Source: Bacteroides sp. OF04-15BH (GTDB taxonomy: Bacteria > Bacteroidota > Bacteroidia > Bacteroidales > Bacteroidaceae). From it: a DNA stretch of 64,000 nucleotides. Below, one piece after another: positions 52,950-62,200 of this stretch. The notes beneath the pieces are model-generated. The model saw only the letters and a list, made by a program, of their open reading frames with translations, was not told the DNA's origin and made no database searches. The stretch's first letter is position 1; each line of letters begins with the position of its first letter. The stretch is taken from positions 77,109-141,108 of the forward strand of contig NZ_QUEM01000006.1 of NCBI RefSeq assembly GCF_003477995.1, in the 5' to 3' direction. The translations under genes were made by a program, and so were the position numbers.

Positions 52950-53312
52950 ATGAAACGTGACACAATCATCATCGAGGACAAGGCAGTCAGCGTAACCGGT
53001 AACGACGTGTGGATGACCGCCACCGAAATAGCCGGATTGTTCCATACGACCGTCCCGGCAGTGAACGCCGCCATCAGAGCCGTCCGCAAGTCGGACGTGC
53101 TGAACGACTACGAGGTGTGCCGCTACATGCAGCTTGAAAACGGGCTGCACGCGGACGTGTACGCCCTTGAAATCATCATCCCGGTCGCTTTCAGGGTGAA
53201 TACCTACAACACCCACCTGTTCCGCACATGGCTGGTGGGAAAGGCACTCTCACAAGAGAAACGGCAGACATACGTGATGTTCATACAGAACGGAAAAGCC
53301 GGGTATTGCTGA
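52950..53312 (+). CDS. RhuM-like DNA-binding protein (position of CTnDOT orf1)
   Basis: This 120-residue protein starts 11 bases after the integrase stop and is probably co-expressed. The N-terminal half (DVWMTATEIAGLFHTTVPAVNAAIRAV) looks like a winged helix-turn-helix of the kind found in the RhuM/virulence protein family. It is followed by a segment resembling the RhuM core (DVYALEIIIPVAFRVNTYNTHLFRTW). Full RhuM proteins are about 300 residues, so this is a short version. The start at 52950 is set by the integrase stop; an upstream extension would overlap the integrase. Its role in the element is unknown, and regulation of int or help in recombination are guesses. A two-way terminator follows. 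Confidence 0.72.
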   Translation: MKRDTIIIEDKAVSVTGNDVWMTATEIAGLFHTTVPAVNAAIRAVRKSDVLNDYEVCRYMQLENGLHADVYALEIIIPVAFRVNTYNTHLFRTWLVGKALSQEKRQTYVMFIQNGKAGYC

Positions 53313-53332
53313 TTGCACATACCCCATAAGAC

Positions 53333-53379
53333 AAGTAAACGGGTAGCACCACAAAAGGTGTCACCCGTTTACTTTTTCA
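53333..53379. terminator. Bidirectional terminator between orf1-like and orf2a-like genes
   Basis: AAGTAAACGGGT (53333-53344) pairs with ACCCGTTTACTT (53363-53374), and an inner CACC/GGTG pair extends the stem. A T-run follows on the plus strand. Confidence 0.85.
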
Positions 53380-53389
53380 TGAAACCGCC

Positions 53390-53695
53390 TCACTCCAGCG
53401 GCTTGCGGTAGTTCGCTTCCAGTACCCCGCGCAGCCCCGTTTCCGGGTAAAGCACCTTCCCTCCCAAAAGTATGAAGGGCAACACGCGGTTGTTGCGGTA
53501 TTCCTGCAAGGTGCGCCGGCTCACACGGAGCAGTTCCGACACCTCGCCGTCCGTCAGGTAACGTTCCCCGTCCAGCGGAGGACGGTAGCTTTCCAGAAAT
53601 GCGGACAGCCATTTCGAGCCTTTGCGCATATCCTGCACCACAGAGGCTATCGGCTCGTCTTCCATCGTAAAAACATCGTTGTTCTCGTTCATCAT
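53390..53695 (-). CDS. Helix-turn-helix (MerR-like/excisionase-fold) protein, orf2a position
   Basis: This 101-residue protein has an acidic N-terminus (MMNENNDVFTMEDEP) and a C-terminal DNA-binding domain of the helix_turn_helix_17/excisionase type: YLTDGEVSELLRVSRRTLQEYRNNRVLPFILLGGKVLYP. ATG codons at 53695 and 53692 are both possible. It is transcribed with the similar gene upstream and away from the excision operon. The position matches orf2a or orf2b of the CTnDOT excision region, whose role is not essential as far as I know. Confidence 0.78.
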   Translation of the reverse strand: MMNENNDVFTMEDEPIASVVQDMRKGSKWLSAFLESYRPPLDGERYLTDGEVSELLRVSRRTLQEYRNNRVLPFILLGGKVLYPETGLRGVLEANYRKPLE

Positions 53696-53726
53696 AACTT
53701 CGGATTCAGTGGGTGAATAAATCAAA

Positions 53727-54026
53727 TCATCTGCCGTGCGGATAGAGCGTGCCGACAAGCGGTATCAGCCGCTTCACCTCCTCTGGCTTGTAATAGAACC
53801 TGCGGTTTATCTGCGAGTAGCCGATAAGCCGCCTGTCACGCAGCGTCTGCAACGTGCGCGGGCTTATTCTCAACTGCCCGCAGACCTCCTCGCCCGTGAG
53901 CCATCTTTCCATGCGCCCCGTGTCGCTTTTGCGCCTCAGGGCGGCGACCTTCTCCGAGAGTGCGCCGAATGCCGCCACCATCATCTCGAAAGTCTTTTTC
54001 TCGATAGATACTATTTCCATATTCAT
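53727..54026 (-). CDS. Helix-turn-helix (MerR-like/excisionase-fold) protein, orf2b position
   Basis: This 99-residue protein has a short N-terminal helix (EKKTFEMMVAAFGALSEKVAALRRK) followed by the HTH domain RWLTGEEVCGQLRISPRTLQTLRDRRLIGYSQINRRFYYKPEEV, typical of small excisionase-like DNA-binding proteins. The start at 54026 follows the promoter box at 54052-54045. It is paired with the orf2a-like gene, 31 bases apart. It may bind the 200-base divergent region in front of the excision operon. Confidence 0.78.
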   Translation of the reverse strand: MNMEIVSIEKKTFEMMVAAFGALSEKVAALRRKSDTGRMERWLTGEEVCGQLRISPRTLQTLRDRRLIGYSQINRRFYYKPEEVKRLIPLVGTLYPHGR

Positions 54027-54044
54027 GTCATTTAGAGTTTGCCG

Positions 54045-54052
54045 CAAAGGTA
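54045..54052 (-). promoter_or_regulatory. -7 box for the orf2b/orf2a pair
   Basis: TACCTTTG on the minus strand matches TAnnTTTG and is followed by GC, 18 bases before the ATG at 54026. Confidence 0.6.
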
Positions 54053-54144
54053 ACGAAACGGCATACAAGACGTATCGTTTTCCGCTGAAAGGCTGCCTGT
54101 TGCGCCGTTTGACCGGGTTACGGAGCCATCTTCCGCAAAAATCT

Positions 54145-54159
54145 TACGTGAGTCACGTA
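54145..54159. promoter_or_regulatory. Palindromic operator candidate upstream of the excision operon
   Basis: TACGTGA-G-TCACGTA is a perfect palindrome around one base, 68 bases before the xis2c-like ATG. In CTnDOT the regulator RteC binds inverted half-sites upstream of the xis2c promoter. The location fits, but identity with that operator is inferred. Confidence 0.55.
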
Positions 54160-54227
54160 GTGAGTTGTTAAAGCCCCTTTTGTTTATTGCCGAATTTTGT
54201 CGCAGAAACAAAAAGAAAGGACTGAAC

Positions 54228-54590
54228 ATGAAAGTGATAACAATGGAAAGTTCCGCCTACAAGGAGATGATGGCGCAGATTGCGAACATCGCAGGGTACA
54301 TCCGCGAGGCAAGGGACGAGAAGAAACGGAAGCGGGAAACCGAAGACAAGCTGCTTGACACGGCACAGGCGGCGAAGATGCTCAACGTGAGCAAGCGCAC
54401 CATGCAGCGTATGCGCACCGACCACCGTATCGAGTATGTGGTGGTACGCGGAAGCTGCCGCTACCGCCTTTCCGAGATACTGCGGCTATTGGAGGACAAC
54501 ACAGTAAGGAACGAGGAAGGGACAATAGACACCCTGTTCCACAACCACACGCTGCGCACGGGCGGCAAACCAAAAGGAAGGAGGACATAG
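54228..54590 (+). CDS. xis2c: Excisionase-like HTH protein, xis2c position
   Basis: This 120-residue DNA-binding protein opens with a basic helical stretch (REARDEKKRKRETEDKLL) and then the excisionase-type HTH LLDTAQAAKMLNVSKRTMQRMRTDHRIEYVVVRGSCRYRLSEI. In CTnDOT, Xis2c and Xis2d are small basic HTH proteins that direct excision and activate transfer genes; order and size agree here. The start at 54228 follows GAAAGGACTGAAC. It leads a run with xis2d-, orf3- and exc-like genes and ends three bases before the next ATG. The symbol is by position and family. Confidence 0.75.
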   Translation: MKVITMESSAYKEMMAQIANIAGYIREARDEKKRKRETEDKLLDTAQAAKMLNVSKRTMQRMRTDHRIEYVVVRGSCRYRLSEILRLLEDNTVRNEEGTIDTLFHNHTLRTGGKPKGRRT

Positions 54591-54593
54591 GTC

Positions 54594-54944
54594 ATGGAAC
54601 TGCTCACACGAAACAACTTCGAGGGCTGGATGCAGAAGCTGATGGAACGGCTCGACCGTCAGGACGAACTGCTGCTGGCGATGAAGGCTGAGGGGAAACA
54701 GCCCACTATCACGGAAAGCATCCGCCTTTTCGACAATCAGGATTTGTGCATGTTGCTCCAGATAAGCAAACGCACCCTCCAACGCTACCGCAGCGTAGGC
54801 GCATTGCCCTACAAGACGCTGGGCAAGAAGACCTATTACAGCGAGGAGGACGTGCTGACATTCCTTTCCAACCATATCAAGGACTTCAAAAAGGAAGATA
54901 TAGCCTTCTACAAGGCTCGTATCCATAATTTCTTTCATAAATAA
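54594..54944 (+). CDS. xis2d: Excisionase-like HTH protein, xis2d position
   Basis: This 116-residue protein has an N-terminal helix (NFEGWMQKLMERLDRQDELLLAM) and the HTH FDNQDLCMLLQISKRTLQRYRSVGALPYKTLGKKTYYSEEDV. It is related to the preceding protein but distinct in its C-terminus (NHIKDFKKEDIAFYKARIHNF). As the second gene of the predicted excision operon it matches Xis2d of CTnDOT, a directionality factor. The start at 54594 is close behind the previous stop, which suggests coupled translation. Confidence 0.75.
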   Translation: MELLTRNNFEGWMQKLMERLDRQDELLLAMKAEGKQPTITESIRLFDNQDLCMLLQISKRTLQRYRSVGALPYKTLGKKTYYSEEDVLTFLSNHIKDFKKEDIAFYKARIHNFFHK

Positions 54945-54964
54945 CCCATTAAAACATTTTTCAG

Positions 54965-56536
54965 ATGGCAAAGAAAAAAGACGAAAAGGACGTGCTGGTA
55001 GTCCGTGACGAGAAGACAGGCGAGATCAGCGTGGTAGCCGGGCTGAACGCGGACGGCACACCCAAGCGCACCCCCGCAAAAGCGGAGAACGCGCAGAGTT
55101 TCCTGCAATTCGACCGACATGGCGACGTGCTGGACAACTTCTTCAAGAACTTCTTCCGGCAGTGCAAGGAACCCAGCCGCTTCGGTTTCTACCGCATTGC
55201 GGCAGACCAAGCTGAAAATCTCTTAGAGGTGATGAAGCAACTGCTGAAAGACCCCGAAGCGAACAAGGAGCTGCTCGCCCCTCACAAGGTGGACACCTCC
55301 GACTATGAGAAGAAGGTGCAGGAAGAGATGGCAGCACAACAGACAGAGAAACAAGAACCTCAAAAACAGGAGAACATGGAACAACGGAAAGAACAGCAAC
55401 AGGACAAATCCGAACAGATGCAGGGCAAACGTGGCTACCAGCCCATCGACGAGAGTAAAATCAACTGGCAGGAGCTGGAGGACAGATGGGGCGTAAAGCG
55501 GGACAACCTTGAAAAGTCCGGCGACCTTACGAAGATGCTCAACTATGGCAAGTCCGACTTGGTAAAGGTCAAACCGACCTTCGGCGGCGAATCATTCGAG
55601 CTGGACGCCCGCCTCTCCTTCAAGAAGGACGGTGAGGGAAACATCAGCCTCGTGCCGCACTTCATCCGCAAGGAGCAGAAGCTGGATGAGTACAAGGAAC
55701 ACAAATTCTCCGACAATGACCGGAAGAACCTCCGCGAAACGGGCAATCTCGGTAGGGTCGTGGACATTGTGGACAGGGAAACGGGCGAGATCATCCCCTC
55801 CTACATCAGCATCGACCGCAAGACGAATGAAATCACGGACATTCCGGCAAGCAGGGTGCGCATCCCGGAGCGCATCGGCAAGACGGAAATCACCACGCAG
55901 GAGCGGGACATGCTCCGCGCCGGACTGCCCGTACGCGACAAGCTCATCGAGCGCAACGACGGCAGAAAGTTCGTCACCACCCTGCAAGTGAACGTGGAGC
56001 AGCGCGGCGTGGAGTTCGTGCCGGGAACCGGCAAGTCGCCCCGTACCGCACAGACACAGGAAACCAAAGGCGACACATCGAAAAGTCAGGCGCAGGGCGG
56101 GGAAAATGCCGCACAGACCAAGAAGGAGCAACGCCGCAACACGTGGACGAACGAGGACGGCAGCATCCGCCCCATCAGCAAATGGAGCGGCGTGAGCTTC
56201 ACCGACCAGCAGAAAGCCGACTATGTGGCGGGTAAAGCCGTGAAGCTGGAGAACGTGACCGACAAGCAGGGCTTCCATGCCACGATGTATATCAAGTTCA
56301 ACCCGGAGAAGGGACGCCCGTACCGCTACGACACGAACCCTGACAATGCACAGCAGGTTGCTCCGTCCAACGAGAGCCGCACGCAGGTGGCGGTGAACAA
56401 CGATGGCAAGACCAACGAGGCTACAAAGAATCTGAGAGAGCCGTTGCAGAAAGGTCAGACCAACCCGAAGGACGCCCGCCAGCAACAGCAGCAGGAGAAG
56501 CCGCAGAAGAAAACGGGCAAGGGCATGAAAATGTAA
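54965..56536 (+). CDS. DUF4099/DUF3945 protein, orf3 position
   Basis: This 523-residue soluble protein has several parts: an N-terminal region of about 110 residues (FLQFDRHGDVLDNFFKNFFRQ), a Gln/Glu-rich low-complexity linker (about residues 120-155), a DUF4099-like segment (INWQELEDRWGVKRDNLEKSG, about residues 163-245) and two DUF3945-like segments (about 255-345 and 400-460, the latter with GFHATMYIKFNPEKGRPYRY). A Gln/Lys-rich tail closes it. Such proteins are confined to Bacteroidetes conjugative elements and always lie next to topoisomerase III. In CTnDOT the matching orf3 sits in the excision operon; its activity is unknown. Confidence 0.82.
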   Translation: MAKKKDEKDVLVVRDEKTGEISVVAGLNADGTPKRTPAKAENAQSFLQFDRHGDVLDNFFKNFFRQCKEPSRFGFYRIAADQAENLLEVMKQLLKDPEANKELLAPHKVDTSDYEKKVQEEMAAQQTEKQEPQKQENMEQRKEQQQDKSEQMQGKRGYQPIDESKINWQELEDRWGVKRDNLEKSGDLTKMLNYGKSDLVKVKPTFGGESFELDARLSFKKDGEGNISLVPHFIRKEQKLDEYKEHKFSDNDRKNLRETGNLGRVVDIVDRETGEIIPSYISIDRKTNEITDIPASRVRIPERIGKTEITTQERDMLRAGLPVRDKLIERNDGRKFVTTLQVNVEQRGVEFVPGTGKSPRTAQTQETKGDTSKSQAQGGENAAQTKKEQRRNTWTNEDGSIRPISKWSGVSFTDQQKADYVAGKAVKLENVTDKQGFHATMYIKFNPEKGRPYRYDTNPDNAQQVAPSNESRTQVAVNNDGKTNEATKNLREPLQKGQTNPKDARQQQQQEKPQKKTGKGMKM

Positions 56537-56596
56537 TCCCGTGTCCGCCACTGAATCCAAAATAAAATCCAAAGTATCAACAAAAAAGAAGAAGAC

Positions 56597-58684
56597 ATGA
56601 AGACAATCATTGCAGAAAAGCCCTCCGTGGCACGTGAAATCGCCCGCATCGTGGGCGCGACAAAGAGAGAGGAAGGATATTTCGAGGGAGGCGGTTATGC
56701 CGTGACATGGGCATTCGGACACCTCGTTCAGCTTGCCATGCCCGACGGCTACGGCGTGCGCGGATTTGTCCGTGACAACCTCCCGATTATTCCCGACACA
56801 TTCACGCTCGTCCCCCGTCAGGTCAGGACGGAGAAAGGTTACAAGCCCGACAGCGGCGTGGTGTCGCAGATAAAAGTCATCAAAAGACTGTTCGACACAA
56901 GCGAACATATCATCGTGGCGACCGATGCCGGACGCGAGGGAGAGCTTATCTTCCGCTACCTCTACCACTATACGGGTTGCACCACTCCTTTCGTGCGCCT
57001 GTGGATCAGCTCTCTCACCGACAAAGCTATCCGCGAGGGACTGCGGAAACTCGAAGACGGCAGCAAATACGACAACCTCTACCTCGCCGCCAAAGCGCGG
57101 AGCGAATCCGACTGGCTCGTGGGCATCAACGGCACACAGGCGTTATCCATCGCCGCCGGACACGGCACGTATTCCGTGGGGCGGGTGCAGACACCAACGT
57201 TGGCTATGGTATGTGAACGCTACTGGGAGAACCGCCGCTTTACGTCCGAAGCATTCTGGCAGCTCCATATCGCAACGGACGGTTGCGACGGCGAAGTCGT
57301 GAAATTCTCATCCTCCGAGAAATGGAAAGAGAAAGAACCGGCGATGGAACTATATAATAAGGTAAAGGCGGCAGGTTGCGCCACTGTCACGAAAGCCGAG
57401 CGCAAGGAGAAGACGGAGGAAACTCCCTTGCTCTACGACCTGACCACGCTCCAGAAAGAAGCCAACGCCAAGCACGGCTTCACGGCGGAACAGACGCTTG
57501 AAATCGCGCAGAAACTCTACGAAAAGAAGTTGATAACCTATCCGAGAACGGGAAGCCGCTACATCCCCGAAGACGTGTTTGCCGAAATTCCCAAACTGCT
57601 CGCTTTCATCGGCACACAGCCCGAATGGAAAGACAAGGTGCGGGCAAAAGCCGCCCCGACACGCCGCAGCGTGGACGACGGCAAGGTGACAGACCACCAT
57701 GCCCTGCTCGTCACGGGTGAGAAACCGCTCTTCCTCTCCAAAGAGGACAATACCATCTATCAGATGATTGCCGGGCGCATGGTCGAGGCATTCTCTGAGA
57801 AATGCGTCAAGGATGTGACCACTGTCACGGCGGAATGTGCCGGAGTGGAGTTTACCGTAAAAGGCAGCGTCGTGAAGCAAACCGGATGGCGTGCCGTCTA
57901 TGGCGAGGAAAAAGAGGAAATTACCATCCCCGGCTGGCAGGAAGGCGACACGCTGACACCGAAAGGCTCGTCCATTACCGAAGGAAAGACCAAACCCAAG
58001 CCGCTGCATACCGAAGCCACCCTGCTCTCGGCAATGGAAACGGCGGGCAAGGAAATTGAGGACGACGCACTGCGGCAGGCGATGAAGGACTGTGGCATCG
58101 GTACTCCCGCCACACGCGCCTCCATCATCGAAACGCTTTTCAAGCGCGGTTACATGGAACGCTGCAAGAAGTCGCTTGTTCCCACCGAAAAAGGACTTGC
58201 CCTCAATTCCGTCGTCAAGACGATGCGCATCGCCGATGTTGCCATGACGGGCGAATGGGAAAAGGAGCTGGCGCGTATCGAGCGCGGGGAACTGTCCGAC
58301 GACACCTTCCGCAAGGAGATAGAGGCGTACACACGTGAGATAACCTCCGAACTGATCTCGTGCGACAAGCTCTTCGGCAGCCGTGACTCCGGCTGCGCGT
58401 GTCCCAAGTGTGGCACGGGCAGGATGCGGTTCTACGGCAAGGTGGTACGCTGCGACAACACGGAGTGCGGACTGCCCGTGTTCCGGCTGAAAGCGGGACG
58501 CACCCTGTCCGACGATGAAATCAAAGACCTGCTCACCGAAGGGCATACCAAGCTGCTCAAAGGGTTCAAGAGCAAACAGGGCAAGAGTTTCGATGCTGTT
58601 GTCGCCTTTGACGGGGAATATAACACGACTTTTGTGTTCCCGGAGGCTAAAAAGGACAAGAAATTTTCAGGACGGAAGAAATAG
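56597..58684 (+). CDS. exc: DNA topoisomerase III-like protein (Exc)
   Basis: This 695-residue type IA topoisomerase matches Exc of CTnDOT. The Toprim domain starts MKTIIAEKPSVAREIARIVGA and includes the acidic triad in ATDAGREGELIFRYLY. The catalytic tyrosine is in KKLITYPRTGSRYIPED near residue 318. A C-terminal zinc-finger-like pair (CACPKCGTGRMRF...CDNTECGLPVF) and a small domain with LLTEGHTKLLKGFKSKQG close the protein. The length is normal. Literature on CTnDOT describes Exc as an active topoisomerase that aids excision in vivo. It is the last gene of the xis operon. Confidence 0.9.
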   Translation: MKTIIAEKPSVAREIARIVGATKREEGYFEGGGYAVTWAFGHLVQLAMPDGYGVRGFVRDNLPIIPDTFTLVPRQVRTEKGYKPDSGVVSQIKVIKRLFDTSEHIIVATDAGREGELIFRYLYHYTGCTTPFVRLWISSLTDKAIREGLRKLEDGSKYDNLYLAAKARSESDWLVGINGTQALSIAAGHGTYSVGRVQTPTLAMVCERYWENRRFTSEAFWQLHIATDGCDGEVVKFSSSEKWKEKEPAMELYNKVKAAGCATVTKAERKEKTEETPLLYDLTTLQKEANAKHGFTAEQTLEIAQKLYEKKLITYPRTGSRYIPEDVFAEIPKLLAFIGTQPEWKDKVRAKAAPTRRSVDDGKVTDHHALLVTGEKPLFLSKEDNTIYQMIAGRMVEAFSEKCVKDVTTVTAECAGVEFTVKGSVVKQTGWRAVYGEEKEEITIPGWQEGDTLTPKGSSITEGKTKPKPLHTEATLLSAMETAGKEIEDDALRQAMKDCGIGTPATRASIIETLFKRGYMERCKKSLVPTEKGLALNSVVKTMRIADVAMTGEWEKELARIERGELSDDTFRKEIEAYTREITSELISCDKLFGSRDSGCACPKCGTGRMRFYGKVVRCDNTECGLPVFRLKAGRTLSDDEIKDLLTEGHTKLLKGFKSKQGKSFDAVVAFDGEYNTTFVFPEAKKDKKFSGRKK

Positions 58685-58744
58685 TATTAACTTTGCCACT
58701 TGTTCAGAGTAATGAATTGTTCTTCGATACCGGATTACACTCAT

Positions 58745-58845
58745 ACTTTGGATTTAGTGGTGGCACTCGGAGGGATACCGAGTGCCTTTTTCTTCCTTTT
58801 TCCAACCGATTATCCCGTTAATTATCAATCCGCTAAATCCAAAGT
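58745..58845 (+). promoter_or_regulatory. Leader with a terminator nested inside a longer inverted repeat
   Basis: Outer 13-base arms ACTTTGGATTTAG (58745-58757) and CTAAATCCAAAGT (58833-58845) pair perfectly; the right arm ends one base before the DUF1896 ATG. Inside lies a terminator-like hairpin, GGCACTCGG (58762-58770) with CCGAGTGCC (58778-58786), followed by a T-rich run to 58800. This resembles a transcription attenuator or a start-site-masking structure. Confidence 0.6.
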
Positions 58846-58846
58846 A

Positions 58847-59299
58847 ATGAACAACAAGAAGAAAAACGAGGGTCAGACCGACTTTTCCTATTACGGTCTG
58901 TACCTGCTGGACTATCTCCGCACGAACAAGTTTGAACAGGCTGACGACACCGCTTTCATACGGGAACGGGCCGACCGTGCCGCCGAAACGTATGAGAGGG
59001 CACGGCTTGAAGGCTATCCCGCCGATGGTGCGCAGGAACTGGCGATGGACACGCTGCTGCGCGGGCTGCATTATTCCCGTTACGCCATCCTCCGCGAAGT
59101 CGTGGAAAACGAGTTTGCCGATGAAGTGCCGGAAGAGAAGCGTGAAGCCTTTGTCCTGAAACTGCTGCCGCTTGTCGGCAACGTGTTCTCCGTCTATGAC
59201 CTCTCGGATGACAATTTCGCCCTGTCTTCCGATTACGACCTGCTCTACACGGAGCTGACGGGAGCAACCGTCCTTTACTTAGACGAATATGGCGTTTAA
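58847..59299 (+). CDS. DUF1896 family protein
   Basis: This 150-residue soluble, acidic, helical protein matches the DUF1896 family found on Bacteroidetes conjugative elements. Typical segments are [49 protein letters not shown] and [22 protein letters not shown]. No catalytic motif is seen and the function is unknown. The start at 58847 is preferred over a frame from 58700, which would run through the terminator-like hairpin. It overlaps the next gene by 11 bases. Confidence 0.82.
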   Translation: MNNKKKNEGQTDFSYYGLYLLDYLRTNKFEQADDTAFIRERADRAAETYERARLEGYPADGAQELAMDTLLRGLHYSRYAILREVVENEFADEVPEEKREAFVLKLLPLVGNVFSVYDLSDDNFALSSDYDLLYTELTGATVLYLDEYGV

Positions 59300-62200
59300 C
59301 CGCAAACAGAAACTGCGGGACAACATCGAGGCGATACGGACGGCATTCATCCTTGACAGGGAAAATAGGACAGCGACAACCGAAGAGCGTGCCATACTTC
59401 AAAGGTACTGCGGTTTCGGCGGTCTGAAATGTATCCTCAACCCTGCAAAGGAACTGACGGATGCCGTCCGGTGGGCGAAATCCGACCTCGAACTGTTCGC
59501 CCCGACGGTGGAGCTGCACAGGCTTATCCGTGAGAACAGCAAGGACGAAACAGAGTACAAGCGGTTTGTGGATTCGCTGAAAGCGTCCGTGCTGACCGCT
59601 TTCTACACCCCCAAAGAGATAACCGACACCATCGCGGACGTGCTGGCAGATTACAGCGTCCGCCCCGCCCGTATGCTCGAACCGTCGGCAGGTGTCGGCG
59701 TGTTCGTGGATTCCATGCTGCGGCACAGCCCCAATGCGGATGTGATGGCTTTCGAGAAGGATCTGCTCACGGGTACAATCTTGAGGCATCTCTATCCCGA
59801 CCAGAAAATGCGCACCTGCGGTTTTGAGAAAATCGAAAGACCGTTCAACAATTATTTCGACTTGGCGGTGTCCAACATTCCGTTCGGTGACATTGCCGTG
59901 TTCGACGCGGAGTTTCAGCGGAGCGACTCTTTCGGCAGACGCTCCGCCCAGAAAACCATCCACAACTATTTCTTTCTCAAAGGACTGGATGCCGTGCGTG
60001 ACGGCGGTATCGTGGCGTTCATCACCTCGCAAGGGGTATTGAATAGCACCAAGACCTCCGTGCGTAACGAGCTGTTCAGTCAGGCCAATCTGGTATCCGC
60101 GATACGCCTGCCCAACAACCTGTTCACGGACAACGCGGGCACGGAGGTGGGCAGTGACCTGATTGTCCTGCAAAAGAACCTCAGCAAGAAGGAAATGTCG
60201 CAGGACGAGCGGCTGATGACCGTGATACAGACGGACACGAAAACCGCCCTGACCGACAACGCCTATTTCATCCACCACCCGGAACGCATCGTGCATACGA
60301 TGGCGAAACTTGACACAGACCCCTACGGGAAGCCCGCTATGGTTTATCTGCACGAGGGCAAGGCAGCAGGCATCGCCGGGGATTTGCGCCGTATGCTCGA
60401 CGAGGATTTCCATTACAGGCTTGCCATGCGCTTGTATTCGGGTTCAATCCGGCAGGCAGGAACGGAAGAAAAAGTTGCCGTTCAAAATAAAGTAGAGCGT
60501 CCTGCCATAAAATTGGAAACAGTATCCTCGGCGCAGACGGTGGAAACTCCGACAGAAAAGCCGCAACCCGCAGATGAAAAGCCGGAGATAGAGCCACGTC
60601 CGAAATATTCTGACGGTGTGCAGCTATCCTTGCTCGATCTCTGGGGGATGACGGAAGAAGTCAGCCAACAACCGAAAACCGCCAAAAAGAAAAAGGAGGC
60701 GAAAAAGGAAAGCTCGGCAAGGCGCGTTCTACCCAAGCCACAGGTGCATGTCACACAAAATGTTACGGCTGTGCCGACGGCTACCACCCCTAAGACTGTA
60801 ACAGAGAACAAGGAGGCTAAAACGGAGAACACCGCCAAGCCTGCCGACCCGGACGACATCTATGCCACGTTGGACTGGGATACCAATCCTCCCATCAACG
60901 GCTTCTACGAGATGATGATGGATTTGACGCCGGAACGCAGGAAGGAACTTCGGGAACTGGCAAGGCAGCATAACGAGAAACAAGCGGCGGCGGAAAAGAT
61001 GGAAGTGAAAGCCGTGCCGGACACTCCCCGTGAGCAACCACGGCAGGAGGAAACACAGCCGGAAGCAGTCACCGCACCTGCCGTTACAGATACCCCACCG
61101 GAAGCGGTGGCGACCTCCCTTTTCCCCGACATCGAAGCGGAGAAGCCGAAGGAAGAAGTCGTGGACCTTTCGCCGCGTGCCTACCACCGCACGCCGGAGA
61201 TGCACCTGCGCGAAGGGTCGCTGGTGGCTGACAGGGGGCGTCATAACATCGGCTACCTGAAGGACATCACGCCATACGGGGCGACATTCCAGCCGCTCGA
61301 CCTGAAAGGCTACCAGAAGGAGAAGGCGTTACAGTATGTTTTACTCCGTGACGCCTACGAGCGGCTGTACCGCTATGAATCGAACCTGCATGAAGCAAAT
61401 GTCCCGTGGCGAGAGCATCTAAACACCTGTTACGATGAGTTTGTCATGCGCTACGGCAACCTCAACGCCAAGCAGAACGTGAAGTTAGTGATGATGGACG
61501 CGGGCGGGCGTGACATCCTTTCGCTGGAACGGGCGGAGAACGGGAAGTTTGTCAAGGCGGACATCTTCGAGCGTCCCGTTTCCTTCTCCGTGGAGAGCCA
61601 TGCCAACGTCGGCTCACCCGAAGAAGCACTGTCCGCGTCGCTCAACAAGTTCGGCACTGTCGATCTCGACTATATGCGGGAGATAACCGACAGTACGGCG
61701 GAGGATTTGCTCACAGCCCTGCAAGGGCGCATCTATTACAATCCGCTCGTAACCGGTTACGAGATTAAGGACCGCTTTATTGCCGGAAACGTGATAGAGA
61801 AAGCGGAACGCATAGAGGCTTGGATGGGCGAAAACCCCGAAAGTGAACGTATGCCGGAGGTGAAGCAGGCGTTGGAGGCTCTGAAAGATGCCGAACCGCC
61901 GCGCATCGCTTTTGAAGACCTTGATTTCAATTTCGGGGAACGCTGGATTCCGACGGGTGTCTATGCCGCCTACATGAGCCGGCTGTTCGACACGGAGGTG
62001 AAAATCGCCTACTCTGCAAGCATGGACGAGTTTTCGGTGGCGTGCGGCTACCGCACCATGAAAATCACGGACGAGTTTCTGGTGAAGGGGTATTACCGTA
62101 ACTATGACGGCATGCACCTTCTGAAACACGCCCTGCACAACACCTGTCCCGACATGATGAAGTCCATCGGCAGGGACGAGCATGGCAACGACATCAAGGT

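Noticed and set aside
51384..52950. A frameshifted or degenerate integrase
   Set aside because: The frame from 51703 to 52938 is uninterrupted and all catalytic residues are in place. Only the first codon is unusual.
52950..53312. A toxin-antitoxin role for the RhuM-like protein and its neighbour
   Set aside because: There is no partner gene on the same strand next to it, and the sequence shows no toxin motif.
55592..56968. A 458-codon antisense frame across the orf3-like and topoisomerase genes, with similar long ones at 57350-58546, 58956-60413 and 61614-62921
   Set aside because: The element is GC-rich, which leaves few stops in the antisense frames. All lie over genes with recognised motifs.
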